11,135 nt of DNA, from contig JAEDHQ010000056.1 in NCBI GenBank assembly GCA_016296945.1, forward strand, positions 1-11,135, given 5' to 3'. Positions 1 through 7,325 of the stretch are shown here, piece by piece; the stretch's first letter is position 1, and every line of letters begins with the position of its first letter. The notes under the pieces were generated by a model that saw only the letters and a list, made by a program, of their open reading frames with translations, ran no database searches and had not been told where the DNA came from. This DNA is from Bacilli bacterium (GTDB lineage: Bacteria > Bacillota_I > Bacilli_A > ML615J-28 > CAG-698). The position numbers were made by a program, and so were the translations under genes.

Positions 1-50
1 GCACAAGAGACTTTCACTCTCTAGATATTAACCATGCCCGTCACACTTAA
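1..50 (+). CDS. 3' end of an unidentified reading frame (possible insertion-sequence remnant)
   Basis: A plus-strand frame enters from the left edge and stops with TAA at 48-50; the visible residues end in RDFHSLDINHARHT. The stretch also contains a small inverted repeat, GAGA-N7-TCTC (7-21). The frame points towards the hairpin at 52-80, which has a T-rich tail on the plus strand too and could end a convergent transcript. Endings of this RDFH..LD..HA.H type remind me of translated 3' ends next to transposase genes, but that is memory, not a search. With only about 16 codons visible, this could equally be non-coding DNA. Confidence 0.2.
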   Translation, partial: TRDFHSLDINHARHT

Positions 51-80
51 AAAAAGTTTGAGCGTTAAACTCAAACTTTT
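49..80 (-). terminator. Intrinsic terminator of the diguanylate cyclase gene, probably bidirectional
   Basis: AAAAGTTTGAG (52-62) and CTCAAACTTTT (70-80) form a perfect 11-bp stem with a 7-base loop. Read on the minus strand it is followed by seven U (49-55), so it ends the gene at 71-1231. On the plus strand the stem is followed by a T-rich tract, so it may also stop a convergent transcript. The stop codon of the minus-strand gene (71-73) and its last two or three codons lie inside the stem. Confidence 0.85.
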
Positions 81-1231
81 CGTTTCTTTTTGTTCTTTTG
101 TTCATACATTCTTTTATCAGCTTGTGATAAGAATTTATCAAAATCTTCTTTCGAAGTAGGATAATTTGAATATGTTCCAATTGATACAGTAACTATTCGA
201 TTATCAATTTCACTAAACGATACATTAGAAATTTCTTTTGATAAAGTATTCATATATTCATTCAATTTAACCTTACCAATTCCAACAAAAATTATGAGAA
301 ATTCTTCGCCTCCGTACCGATAAGCATGACCATTATAAGTAATTGCAATTTCATTAATAATTTGTGAAACTCTTTTTAAAACGATGTCACCTTTTTGATG
401 ACCATATTCATCGTTAATTTTTTTGAAATTATCAATATCTATTATAGCTACATCTATTGTAACAGATTTTTTTGAATACTCTTTAAAAAGTATTTCTACA
501 TCATTTACTAATGATTTACGATTTCCTAAATTTGTTAAGTAATCTGTTATAGTCTCATTTTTTAATTTCGCATTTTGTTTCAATAACTCTTGAGCAATTT
601 TTGTTTGCAACTCAGCTATTTCATATGCGCTATCTCGCATTTTAAAAGTAGATACAAAAAACCGATCAATGAAAAGTTCCATTATAAAGGAAGATACATA
701 GATAGTTACAAAAAAGAATGCATTATCAATTACCAAAAATGTTTGCCCTTTTTTTAAAAACATTGTTAAGAAAATTGAGCCCAGAGAAACAAGTAAACAA
801 ATGGCATAAGGAAGTTTTTTAACGCGATAAATCACAGGAAGCAAGATAATATATGTAAACAAAGCAAACACTAAGCTTGCACCATCAGTTGCACAAAATG
901 AACGTTCAATAATGACTACTGTAATCAATAAAACCATTGAACAAGCAACAATGTTAGACAGTATTAATAATATCTTCTTTTTCTTTGGATTGTCGATGTC
1001 CTTTTTCAAATACAATAGATATAATCCGTAAGCAGTTGAGATTACAAACATTATAACGAAGGAAAGAATCATTAGAATAATTGGTCTTGTAATTCCTTCG
1101 CCATTAATATAGATGAAACGCCCCATGATTATTGCATTTAGCAATAAAAGAAGCCATGTAAACAGCAATATTTTTTTGGTAGCAATTTCTGCTAAATACT
1201 CATTTAGCGTTTGTTTTTTTAATTCTTTCAT
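71..1231 (-). CDS. Membrane-anchored GGDEF diguanylate cyclase
   Basis: This 386-residue protein should make the second messenger cyclic di-GMP from two GTP at the inner face of the membrane. Seen in the sequence: about six hydrophobic segments (roughly 20-36, 50-75, 86-108, 117-136, 140-159, 168-190), a probable coiled-coil signalling helix (200-228), and a complete GGDEF domain (about 230-380). The domain has the DYLTNLGNR start, the metal/substrate motif DIDNFKKINDEYGH (264-277) and an intact GGEEF signature (307-311), so it is probably active. The position of the usual inhibitory RxxD site, just upstream of RYGGEEF, reads TYNG, so product inhibition through that site is unlikely. The membrane part matches no named sensor domain I recognise, so the input signal is unknown. 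The ATG start is supported by AGGTGA just upstream (1236-1241). The gene appears monocistronic with its own promoter and terminator. Confidence 0.9.
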   Translation of the reverse strand: MKELKKQTLNEYLAEIATKKILLFTWLLLLLNAIIMGRFIYINGEGITRPIILMILSFVIMFVISTAYGLYLLYLKKDIDNPKKKKILLILSNIVACSMVLLITVVIIERSFCATDGASLVFALFTYIILLPVIYRVKKLPYAICLLVSLGSIFLTMFLKKGQTFLVIDNAFFFVTIYVSSFIMELFIDRFFVSTFKMRDSAYEIAELQTKIAQELLKQNAKLKNETITDYLTNLGNRKSLVNDVEILFKEYSKKSVTIDVAIIDIDNFKKINDEYGHQKGDIVLKRVSQIINEIAITYNGHAYRYGGEEFLIIFVGIGKVKLNEYMNTLSKEISNVSFSEIDNRIVTVSIGTYSNYPTSKEDFDKFLSQADKRMYEQKNKKKRKV

Positions 1232-1244
1232 AACATCACCTACT

Positions 1245-1266
1245 TGTAAAATATTTATATTTTACA
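1245..1266 (-). promoter_or_regulatory. Perfect hairpin/palindrome in the 5' leader of the cyclase gene
   Basis: TGTAAAATA (1245-1253) and TATTTTACA (1258-1266) are perfect 9-bp inverted arms around a 4-base loop. The element lies between the predicted transcription start (about 1280) and the Shine-Dalgarno sequence (1236-1241), ending only a few bases before the latter. It could be an operator for an unknown repressor or an RNA hairpin that affects ribosome access. It has no U-run after it on the minus strand, so it is not a normal terminator. Confidence 0.55.
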
Positions 1267-1286
1267 CTTTTTATTATGTGACTCTA

Positions 1287-1315
1287 ATTATAACATAGGA
1301 TTGTGCTTTCCACAA
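1287..1315 (-). promoter_or_regulatory. Extended -10 promoter of the cyclase gene, with inverted repeat over -35
   Basis: On the minus strand TATAAT (1287-1292) is preceded by TGT, giving the extended -10 form TGnTATAAT. A weak -35 hexamer, TTGTGG (1310-1315), lies 17 bp upstream. The inverted repeat TTGTG-N5-CACAA (1301-1315) covers the -35 hexamer and part of the spacer and is placed where a repressor could block the promoter. No regulator is known to me for it. Confidence 0.65.
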
Positions 1316-1356
1316 TTACTTTTTTTATTTTTTTCTTATAGTTTTTTATATTCTTC

Positions 1357-4164
1357 TTATTCAGACCTCAAAGCATTAACAGGATCTAAACGAGCTGCTG
1401 CTTTTGCAGGCGTTAAACCAGATATCGAAGTTAATAATATACTGATTATAATCATTATTATTGCTTGAATAGGTTTTAAGGCAGCTAGAGTGTATATTCC
1501 AGTAAGATTTCCTATTATCACATTAGCAATTATTGATAATAAATATGTAATTCCTATACCTATTAGTCCAGCAACAAAACCAATAATAAATGTTTCTGCA
1601 TTAAATAAGTGACCAACATCTTTCTTGCTTCCACCTAATGAACGAATAACACCAATTTCTTTAGTTCTTTCCACAACACTAACGTAAGTAATGATGCCAA
1701 TCATAACAGTCGATACAACTAAAGAGATTGCGGTAAAAATGACAAGTGCTGTTGTGACTACATTAATCATTGTATTAATCATGGAAATAACAATTGATAA
1801 TGTGTCAGTGTATGTAATTTCCGATCTCGATCCTTTTTCTAATACAACACCATTAACAGTAATATCTTTAAATTCATCATTCCATTCATCTAAATAAGCT
1901 AATACATTTTCTTTTAATTCAAAATCAACAGGATAGATTGAAATACTTGAAGGCATTTCTCCACCACCGACATTATTAAGGGATAGTTGATATAAATCAG
2001 TTGAATTTTGAGCTCCGCCTGAAGAACCACTTCCTCCAGTAATACTGCCCATGAAACTACCCATCATTGAAGCCATTGAACTAGATCCAACAAAACCTAT
2101 AGCCTCTTTCTTCTCATAAGTATCTAAATTTGCAATATATTCATATTTATATTGAATACCAAAATTATTAGTAATCGCTCCATTAGTGATACAACCACTT
2201 TGAATAGCATTGCCTTCATTATCATTCTTTATATAATCAACTATTTCACTATCTTTGCTAATATTACGAATATATTCTGTTAATTCCTTCGTATAGAAGA
2301 AACCACTACTTAATGAACCATAATTAAGTTCATCTTTTGGCTGTAAAATACCTACTACTTTAAGTTCTAATCCTTCGTTTGAAAACTCATCAGCATAAGG
2401 ATTATAACTAAACTGAGTTATAGTCGATGCTTGGGCTCCAGTTATTGGATTTGCTGGAATATTAATAACAGATTTATTATAGACTGTATCATTAGGATAA
2501 TAATAGAATTTTCGTCCTAATAATTCTTCATAACTAAATTCATCTTTTAATAATTCATCTTTATATTTTTCCTCTTCAAAAGATTTAAAAGCCATATTTA
2601 AGAATTCTTCTTGTGTGAAATATCCGAGTTGTGCTAAAGCCAAATCAGATAATTGACTATTCTTATTAACAACAATCATTATTTCATCTTTTTTTGTTGC
2701 CATTGATCCTGCTTTTAAATCATATTGTGATAGAATATAATCTTTATTACTTAGAGATTGACTAATTGGTTGTTGTAATGTTGCAATCATTGCTGACATT
2801 TCTCCATATTCAGTATCTTTAAGCATTGCGCCATAGATCGTCTTAATTGCACTTAATGATGTAACCTTTTCAGTTCCATTTTTACGATCTAAAAAAGATG
2901 TATAAATATTATTGGAAACATCAATACCATAATCATATGAGATTTCTTCTAAATACTCCTTTGGCATTGACTCTAAATAATCAATGTATTCTTTTGTAAT
3001 ATTGTTTGTGACCATAATCGAATCCATTGTTTGTGCACGTTTTGCCAATGTATCTAATATTGATTTAACACTAACAATACCATTTTTAATCACAATCTCT
3101 GTTTGTTCAAAATTCCCCATTGAACTCATCATTTGATTCAAATCATATGTTTGTTCACTAATTACAATTGGATTTCCTGATAACATATCTTCTTGCATTG
3201 TATCAATATAATCAGTAATTCCACTAGAAATTGCTAAGACACAAGATACCCCAATGATCCCAATTGAACCAGCTAAACCTACCATCAGTGTTCTTTTAAA
3301 CTTGCTCATTAAGTTACGAGCAGATAATCTAAATGCTGTCCAGAAAGACATTTTAGCTCTTTCTTTTTTCGCTTTATTTTTCTTATTTTTACCAACAATA
3401 TTAATATCATTATTATCCATATCGTATTTTAGACGATATTGTCGATCTCTTTCAAGACGTTCAAGTTCTTCTTTCTCCTCTTTGTCAGAACAAGGATTGC
3501 TGTCATTTAGAATTTCTCCATCTAAAAGATTAACAATACGAGTTGAATATTTCTTTGCTAAGTCAGGATTATGAGTTACCATAATTACTAGTTTTTCACT
3601 AGAAATTTCTTTAATTAAATCCATTATTTGTACTGAAGTAACTGTATCTAAAGCACCAGTTGGTTCATCAGCCAATAAAATATCTGGCTCATTAACCAAT
3701 GCCCGAGCAATGGCAACACGTTGACATTGTCCACCAGATAATTGGTTAGGCTTTTTATTATATTGATTTGCAAGTCCTACTCTATCCAAAGCATGTTTTG
3801 CTTTGGCTACTCTTTCGGCTTTTTCTAAACCAGCAATAGTTAATGCTAATTCCACATTTTCTAAAATTGTTTGATGAGGAATTAAGTTATAACTTTGAAA
3901 GATAAAACCGATGCGATGATTACGATAAACATCCCAATTACGATCGTTATATTTTTTTGTACTTACACCATTTATTACTAAATCACCACTTGTGTATTTG
4001 TCTAATCCACCTATAATATTAAGCATTGTAGTTTTTCCACAACCACTTGGGCCTAAGATTGAGACAAATTCATTTGCTCTAAAATTAATTGTTATTCCTT
4101 TTAAAGCTTTTACTTTGCTATCAGCAACAACATAATCTTTTTTAATATTAACTAATTTTAACAT
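1357..4164 (-). CDS. ABC exporter, ATPase fused to MacB/FtsX-like permease
   Basis: This is a one-chain ABC transporter of 935 residues, likely exporting a drug, peptide or lipid-like substrate from the membrane. The N-terminal nucleotide-binding domain (1-220) is complete: Walker A GPSGCGKT (38-45), Q-loop Q90, signature LSGGQ (142-146), Walker B ILLADE (162-167) and H-loop H198. A charged linker (about 225-270) leads to the first membrane segment (293-315), then a large outside domain of about 475 residues, then three C-terminal segments (about 790-826, 855-882, 895-917) with the FtsX-type VSVVERTKEIGVIRSLG motif (828-844). The order resembles MacB, but this outside domain is larger and includes a Gly/Ser/Met-rich stretch (693-720). 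I chose the ATG at 4162-4164 because AGAGGAA lies just before it; an upstream TTG at 4186-4188 would add 8 residues. The gene overlaps the marR-type gene by 17 bases, implying coupled translation and co-regulation. The substrate cannot be told from sequence. Confidence 0.88.
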   Translation of the reverse strand: MLKLVNIKKDYVVADSKVKALKGITINFRANEFVSILGPSGCGKTTMLNIIGGLDKYTSGDLVINGVSTKKYNDRNWDVYRNHRIGFIFQSYNLIPHQTILENVELALTIAGLEKAERVAKAKHALDRVGLANQYNKKPNQLSGGQCQRVAIARALVNEPDILLADEPTGALDTVTSVQIMDLIKEISSEKLVIMVTHNPDLAKKYSTRIVNLLDGEILNDSNPCSDKEEKEELERLERDRQYRLKYDMDNNDINIVGKNKKNKAKKERAKMSFWTAFRLSARNLMSKFKRTLMVGLAGSIGIIGVSCVLAISSGITDYIDTMQEDMLSGNPIVISEQTYDLNQMMSSMGNFEQTEIVIKNGIVSVKSILDTLAKRAQTMDSIMVTNNITKEYIDYLESMPKEYLEEISYDYGIDVSNNIYTSFLDRKNGTEKVTSLSAIKTIYGAMLKDTEYGEMSAMIATLQQPISQSLSNKDYILSQYDLKAGSMATKKDEIMIVVNKNSQLSDLALAQLGYFTQEEFLNMAFKSFEEEKYKDELLKDEFSYEELLGRKFYYYPNDTVYNKSVINIPANPITGAQASTITQFSYNPYADEFSNEGLELKVVGILQPKDELNYGSLSSGFFYTKELTEYIRNISKDSEIVDYIKNDNEGNAIQSGCITNGAITNNFGIQYKYEYIANLDTYEKKEAIGFVGSSSMASMMGSFMGSITGGSGSSGGAQNSTDLYQLSLNNVGGGEMPSSISIYPVDFELKENVLAYLDEWNDEFKDITVNGVVLEKGSRSEITYTDTLSIVISMINTMINVVTTALVIFTAISLVVSTVMIGIITYVSVVERTKEIGVIRSLGGSKKDVGHLFNAETFIIGFVAGLIGIGITYLLSIIANVIIGNLTGIYTLAALKPIQAIIMIIISILLTSISGLTPAKAAARLDPVNALRSE

Positions 4165-4597
4165 GTTTTTCCTCTTTATGTCCTTCAAATGTTTGATTTA
4201 TTTCTTTTAAAATTTCTAAGAACGTATATAATTTTTCATAACCAATTTTCTCAACTAATAATGAAGCCATCATATAAGTCTTTGTTTTCAACTTTTCAAT
4301 TTCTTTAATTCCTTCAAGGGTTAATTTAATATATGTTTTTCGATGATCTTTTGGACTTATTTCTTTTACAATAAATCTCTTCTTTTCTAATTTTTGAATC
4401 AACACTGTCGTTCTTGCCATACTAATATCTAAACTATTTCCTAAGTCTTGGGCACATAGTGGCTCATTATGAAAATAGATATACAATAATGCTTTATTCA
4501 TTCCACACTGCGAATCTTCCACAAATTTAAAGATATGATTTTCTTGTTCATTAAATAGTTTCATTAATAAAATATCGATTTGTTCTTTTTGATTCAT
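4148..4597 (-). CDS. MarR-family transcriptional regulator
   Basis: This 149-residue winged helix-turn-helix protein is of normal MarR length. The DNA-binding core spans about 34-96: ALLYIYFHNEPLCAQDLGNSL leads into the helix-turn-helix, the probable recognition helix is SMARTTVLIQKLEKKRFI (59-76), and the wing holds the typical D-x-R pair (SPKDHRKTYIKLT, 81-93). Helices at both ends should form the dimer. It is the first gene of an operon with the ABC exporter, whose start it overlaps, so it most likely represses its own promoter until a substrate of the pump releases it. Two dyads in the promoter fit this. I chose the ATG at 4595-4597, preceded by GAGGTG (4602-4607), over a TTG at 4607-4609 that would overlap that ribosome site. 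Cys31 and Cys48 might sense redox state, but this is only a possibility. Confidence 0.88.
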   Translation of the reverse strand: MNQKEQIDILLMKLFNEQENHIFKFVEDSQCGMNKALLYIYFHNEPLCAQDLGNSLDISMARTTVLIQKLEKKRFIVKEISPKDHRKTYIKLTLEGIKEIEKLKTKTYMMASLLVEKIGYEKLYTFLEILKEINQTFEGHKEEKHVKIS

Positions 4598-4632
4598 AAA
4601 ACACCTCAATAATTAACAAAATTTATCTGATA

Positions 4633-4653
4633 ATAGTTAACTGGGTTAATTAT
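4633..4653. promoter_or_regulatory. Probable MarR operator 1 (TTAAC-N3-GTTAA)
   Basis: TTAAC (4637-4641) and GTTAA (4645-4649) are perfect arms around TGG, extended by ATA (4633-4635) and TAT (4651-4653). The dyad overlaps the downstream part of the -10 hexamer and the expected transcription start of the marR-type operon. An overlapping perfect 8-bp palindrome, AGTTAACT, lies at 4635-4642. TTAAC...GTTAA arms are like those known for some MarR-family operators. Confidence 0.6.
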
Positions 4654-4677
4654 ATCATTTTAACATAGTTATATCAA
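4649..4677 (-). promoter_or_regulatory. Sigma-A type promoter of the marR-ABC exporter operon
   Basis: On the minus strand the -35 hexamer TTGATA (4672-4677; five of six consensus bases) and a perfect -10 TATAAT (4649-4654) are separated by 17 bp. Transcription should start near 4641, giving a leader of about 45 bases before the ATG at 4597. Both core elements are overlapped or flanked by the TTAAC/GTTAA dyads. Confidence 0.8.
4659..4673. promoter_or_regulatory. Probable MarR operator 2 (TTAAC-N3-GTTAT)
   Basis: TTAAC (4660-4664) and GTTAT (4668-4672) repeat the arms and 3-base spacing of operator 1 with one mismatch, and an outer T/A pair (4659, 4673) extends the dyad. It fills the space between the -35 and -10 hexamers. 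Its centre is 23 bp from that of operator 1, about two helical turns, so two dimers could bind the same DNA face. Confidence 0.5.
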
Positions 4678-4694
4678 CATAATCTATATGAACA

Positions 4695-4706
4695 AATTAG
4701 CTAATT
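4695..4706. repeat. Perfect 12-bp palindrome upstream of the marR promoter
   Basis: AATTAGCTAATT is a perfect palindrome lying about 17 bp upstream of the -35 hexamer, between the marR promoter and the metQ terminator. It could be an additional regulator site, but the A/T-rich background makes chance occurrence plausible. Confidence 0.35.
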
Positions 4707-4713
4707 ATGACAT

Positions 4714-4750
4714 AAAAAAAGAATTTTAAGATTTAATCTTAAAACTCTTT
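4714..4750 (-). terminator. Intrinsic terminator of the metNIQ operon
   Basis: AAAGA-A-TTTTAAGAT (4718-4732) pairs with ATCTTAAAA-C-TCTTT (4736-4750): a 15-position stem with one A.C mismatch and a 3-base loop. On the minus strand it is followed by seven U (4714-4720). It lies 25 bases after the metQ stop codon. Confidence 0.85.
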
Positions 4751-4775
4751 ATAGGAAATATTCATAAAACAAAAT

Positions 4776-5588
4776 TTACTTTAAAAAACTTTCAAAAACA
4801 TAATTTACTGTTGGTCCATAAGTATTTTCAATAAATTCTTGAACTTCCTTTTGACCTAAAGCTTCAACTAAAACTCTAATCTTTTCACTATCTAAATCTT
4901 CTGTTCTCACAGCAATAATATTAGGATATGCAACATCTGTTGATTCACCAAATACTTTATAAGATGCAGCTTTTTCTGCACCCCAAGCAGTTAAAGCATA
5001 GTTTCCAGGGATAACCGCATATTCGCCTTCATCAACTTTTTTATTTAGTAAACCAGCATCAATACATTCAATTGTAACTCCGATTTCTGATTCATAAACA
5101 GGATGTTGAGCGTTGAAATCTTCAACACTATAGCTCTTTAATAAGCCGTTAGCTACTAATAATTTATATGCTCTTTCCACATTTGAGGCATCATTAATAA
5201 TATAAACTTTAGTATTTGACCAATCTTCTTTAGCTTCTTTGCCATATAAATTTAAAGGTTCATTATGAATCTTCGCTGCTACAGCTAAATCATAACCTTT
5301 AGTTGCAATTTCTTCTTCTAAATAAGGAATATGTTGGAAATAGTTAGCATCGATTCCCCCATCATTTAAAGCTTTATTAGGTGTAACATAGTCTTGATAA
5401 ACTTTTACTTTTAATTTATAGCCTTGTGATTCAATATATTTTTTTACAACATCACTATTTAAAATTTCTGCATGAGGTGATGGAGATGCCCCAACAACGA
5501 TAGTTTTTTCATCATTTCCACAAGCAGTTACAAAGCATACTAATACTAAAACAAATAAACATAATAATAATTTTTGAATTCTTCTCAT
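4776..5588 (-). CDS. metQ: Methionine-binding lipoprotein of the MetNIQ ABC importer
   Basis: The substrate-binding protein (270 residues) of the methionine importer belongs to the NlpA/MetQ lipoprotein family. An N-terminal signal peptide (RRIQK, then a hydrophobic stretch to about 20) ends in a lipobox with Cys23 (VTAC), so the mature protein is lipid-anchored outside the membrane. Family motifs are visible: DANYFQHIPYL (80-90), matching the conserved substrate-site segment, and INDASNVERAYKLL (131-144), matching the usual NDPTN..RAL..L. The length is normal. The start ATG follows AAAGGAGA (5596-5603), which lies in the end of metI; only one base separates the metI stop from this ATG, so translation is probably coupled. 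It is the last gene of the T-box-controlled operon. Methionine (L or D) as ligand is inferred from family, neighbours and leader; a related ligand is possible. Confidence 0.93.
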   Translation of the reverse strand: MRRIQKLLLCLFVLVLVCFVTACGNDEKTIVVGASPSPHAEILNSDVVKKYIESQGYKLKVKVYQDYVTPNKALNDGGIDANYFQHIPYLEEEIATKGYDLAVAAKIHNEPLNLYGKEAKEDWSNTKVYIINDASNVERAYKLLVANGLLKSYSVEDFNAQHPVYESEIGVTIECIDAGLLNKKVDEGEYAVIPGNYALTAWGAEKAASYKVFGESTDVAYPNIIAVRTEDLDSEKIRVLVEALGQKEVQEFIENTYGPTVNYVFESFLK

Positions 5589-5589
5589 T

Positions 5590-6249
5590 TTATTTTCTCC
5601 TTTTATCTAATTTTTTTGAGACAAATAATCCACCTTCTTGAATAAGTTGGACGATAATTACAACAAACAAAACACACAACCACATACCTAATTCATTGGT
5701 TCCGTAGTAACCTAAGTTAAATGCTTCTACAATTAAACCTCCACCAGCAATATAACCTGCAAATGATGTGTAACCAATAATAGAAACAACTGTCACAGCA
5801 AAACCACTAATTAAAGAAGGTTTTGCTTCCGACAATAAAACCTTATAAATGATTTGCCAATTTGAAGCTCCTAATGATTTGGCTGCTTCAATCACACCAC
5901 CATTAACTTCAGCTAAACTTTGTTCAACCATTCTTGCAATAAATGCAAAGGAAGCAAACACTAAAGGAACAATCATTGAATACCAATTTCCTGACCAACT
6001 TCCTTTTCCAAAGATTGCATTTGTAACGGGAATTAAAATAATAATCAATAACAAACAAGGAATTGATCGAAAGATATTTACTATTGTACCAATAATTGTA
6101 TTGATAGTTTTATTTGGTGTTAAACCATTTTTAGAGGTATTATACAATAAAATGCCTATTGGTAAACCGATGATATAAGCAATAATTGTAGAAATAGTAG
6201 TCATCAATAAAGTACTACAGATTGCTTCTAGTATATTTTCCCAAGTCAT
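5590..6249 (-). CDS. metI: Methionine ABC importer permease
   Basis: This 219-residue integral membrane permease is of usual MetI length. About five hydrophobic segments can be seen (roughly 14-36, 58-78, 88-108, 145-167, 188-208). Before the fourth lies the cytoplasmic EAA loop EAAKSLGASNWQI (121-133), which contacts the MetN ATPase. Segments GYTSFAGYIAGGGL (159-172) and GYYGTNELGMW (180-190) are typical of this family. Two copies should pair with two MetN. The start ATG (6247-6249) has a near-perfect AGGAGGTGA Shine-Dalgarno (6256-6264) located inside the end of metN; the two genes overlap by 35 bases. Confidence 0.94.
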   Translation of the reverse strand: MTWENILEAICSTLLMTTISTIIAYIIGLPIGILLYNTSKNGLTPNKTINTIIGTIVNIFRSIPCLLLIIILIPVTNAIFGKGSWSGNWYSMIVPLVFASFAFIARMVEQSLAEVNGGVIEAAKSLGASNWQIIYKVLLSEAKPSLISGFAVTVVSIIGYTSFAGYIAGGGLIVEAFNLGYYGTNELGMWLCVLFVVIIVQLIQEGGLFVSKKLDKRRK

Positions 6250-7264
6250 CGTTATTCACCTCCTGATAGCTTATTCCTTTAAGATTTAAATAATTTTTCA
6301 ATTTTTGAATATCTTCTTCATAATAAGGTAACTTAATAATCATTTGTCCAAATACTTTGTCATCTACGACCCATGAATTGGCAAAGACAATTGAAACAAG
6401 CATATTACAATCTTGAATAATGTTAGCAACAATTGGTGAATCAGTATTTCCTTTAAACTCTAACCTAATTAATTTTGATTCATGGAGTTTTGTCATTACA
6501 TGTCCAGAATAAACTAAAGCCTTGGCTGCTTCTGTTTGTGGGCTCAAGAATACTTCAGAAACACTTCCCATTTCCACGATCTTATGATCAGAAAGAATTG
6601 CAACTTTATTACAAATACGTTCAATAACTGACATTTGATGGGCAATGATTACAATTGTTAGTCCTAATTCTTTATTTAAGTTTTTTAATAAATCAAGAAT
6701 TTGATCGGCAGTTGTTGGATCAAGAGCGGATGTACATTCATCGCATAATAAGATTTGTGGATCATTGATTAAAGCTCGAGCTATCGCAACTCTTTGCTTT
6801 TGACCGCCAGATAATTGACTTGGGTATGAACCCTCTTTTTCTTCTAAACCGACCAACTTAATCAAGTCTTTAATCTTTTGATCGGATTCTTGATTCTTTT
6901 TATATTTTTTATCCAGTGTCAATGGAAATTCAATATTTTGATAAACTGTTTTTTGATTTAGCAGATTAAAATCTTGAAAAATCATTGAAACACTTTTACG
7001 ATAATCTCTTAAGTTTTTCCCTTTTAGTGTTGCAATATTTTCAACTTTACCATTATTATAAAAATTTATGACTCCACTATCAGAATCTGCATTTTCTAAA
7101 CGATTAATACAACGGACAAATGTTGATTTTCCTTCCCCAGATAAGCCGATTACCCCAAAGATATCTCCTTTTTCAATATCTAAAGATATTTTATCTAAGA
7201 CAAGAGTAACCTTTTTATTTGTAATAAACGTTTTTGAAAGATCACGAACTTCTAAAATTTTCAT
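6215..7264 (-). CDS. metN: Methionine ABC importer ATPase with C-terminal NIL domain
   Basis: This 349-residue ATPase drives methionine uptake with MetI and MetQ. The ATP-binding domain shows Walker A GLSGEGKST (40-48), Q-loop Q97, signature LSGGQ (151-155), Walker B ILLCDE (171-176), D-loop SALD and H-loop H209. After about 265 comes a NIL domain, the regulatory methionine-binding domain of MetN proteins, which in the family lets internal methionine inhibit transport. Control is therefore likely at two levels: transcription by the T-box and activity by the NIL domain. A small oddity is CDECTSALDP where the family mostly has CDEATSALDP. The ATG is preceded by AAGGA (7271-7275). It is the first gene of the operon, about 60 bases after the leader terminator. 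Confidence 0.94.
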   Translation of the reverse strand: MKILEVRDLSKTFITNKKVTLVLDKISLDIEKGDIFGVIGLSGEGKSTFVRCINRLENADSDSGVINFYNNGKVENIATLKGKNLRDYRKSVSMIFQDFNLLNQKTVYQNIEFPLTLDKKYKKNQESDQKIKDLIKLVGLEEKEGSYPSQLSGGQKQRVAIARALINDPQILLCDECTSALDPTTADQILDLLKNLNKELGLTIVIIAHQMSVIERICNKVAILSDHKIVEMGSVSEVFLSPQTEAAKALVYSGHVMTKLHESKLIRLEFKGNTDSPIVANIIQDCNMLVSIVFANSWVVDDKVFGQMIIKLPYYEEDIQKLKNYLNLKGISYQEVNNDDLGKYTRSNL

Positions 7265-7325
7265 TGTGATTCCTTACCTTTCTAAAATTATTTAATAATA
7301 AATCTTAATACTTATTATGCAATAT

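Noticed and set aside
1316..1356. A-rich stretch (minus strand) after the ABC exporter as a terminator
   Set aside because: No stable hairpin followed by a U-run on the minus strand was found; the nearby TTGTG/CACAA repeat lacks a U-tail and overlaps the next gene's promoter.
3254..3574. Open plus-strand frame of 106 codons inside the ABC exporter gene
   Set aside because: It lies opposite the ATPase/linker coding region, has no ribosome site or family motif, and is a by-product of that gene's codon pattern.
4165..4188. Upstream TTG start adding 8 residues to the ABC exporter
   Set aside because: The ATG at 4162-4164 has AGAGGAA at proper distance and gives the usual MLKLVNIKK-type ATPase start; the TTG would place the ribosome site inside the coding region.
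5849..6178. Open plus-strand frame of 109 codons opposite metI
   Set aside because: It is fully antisense to a clear MetI permease; its composition mirrors the EAA-loop and membrane segments and it shows no start signals.
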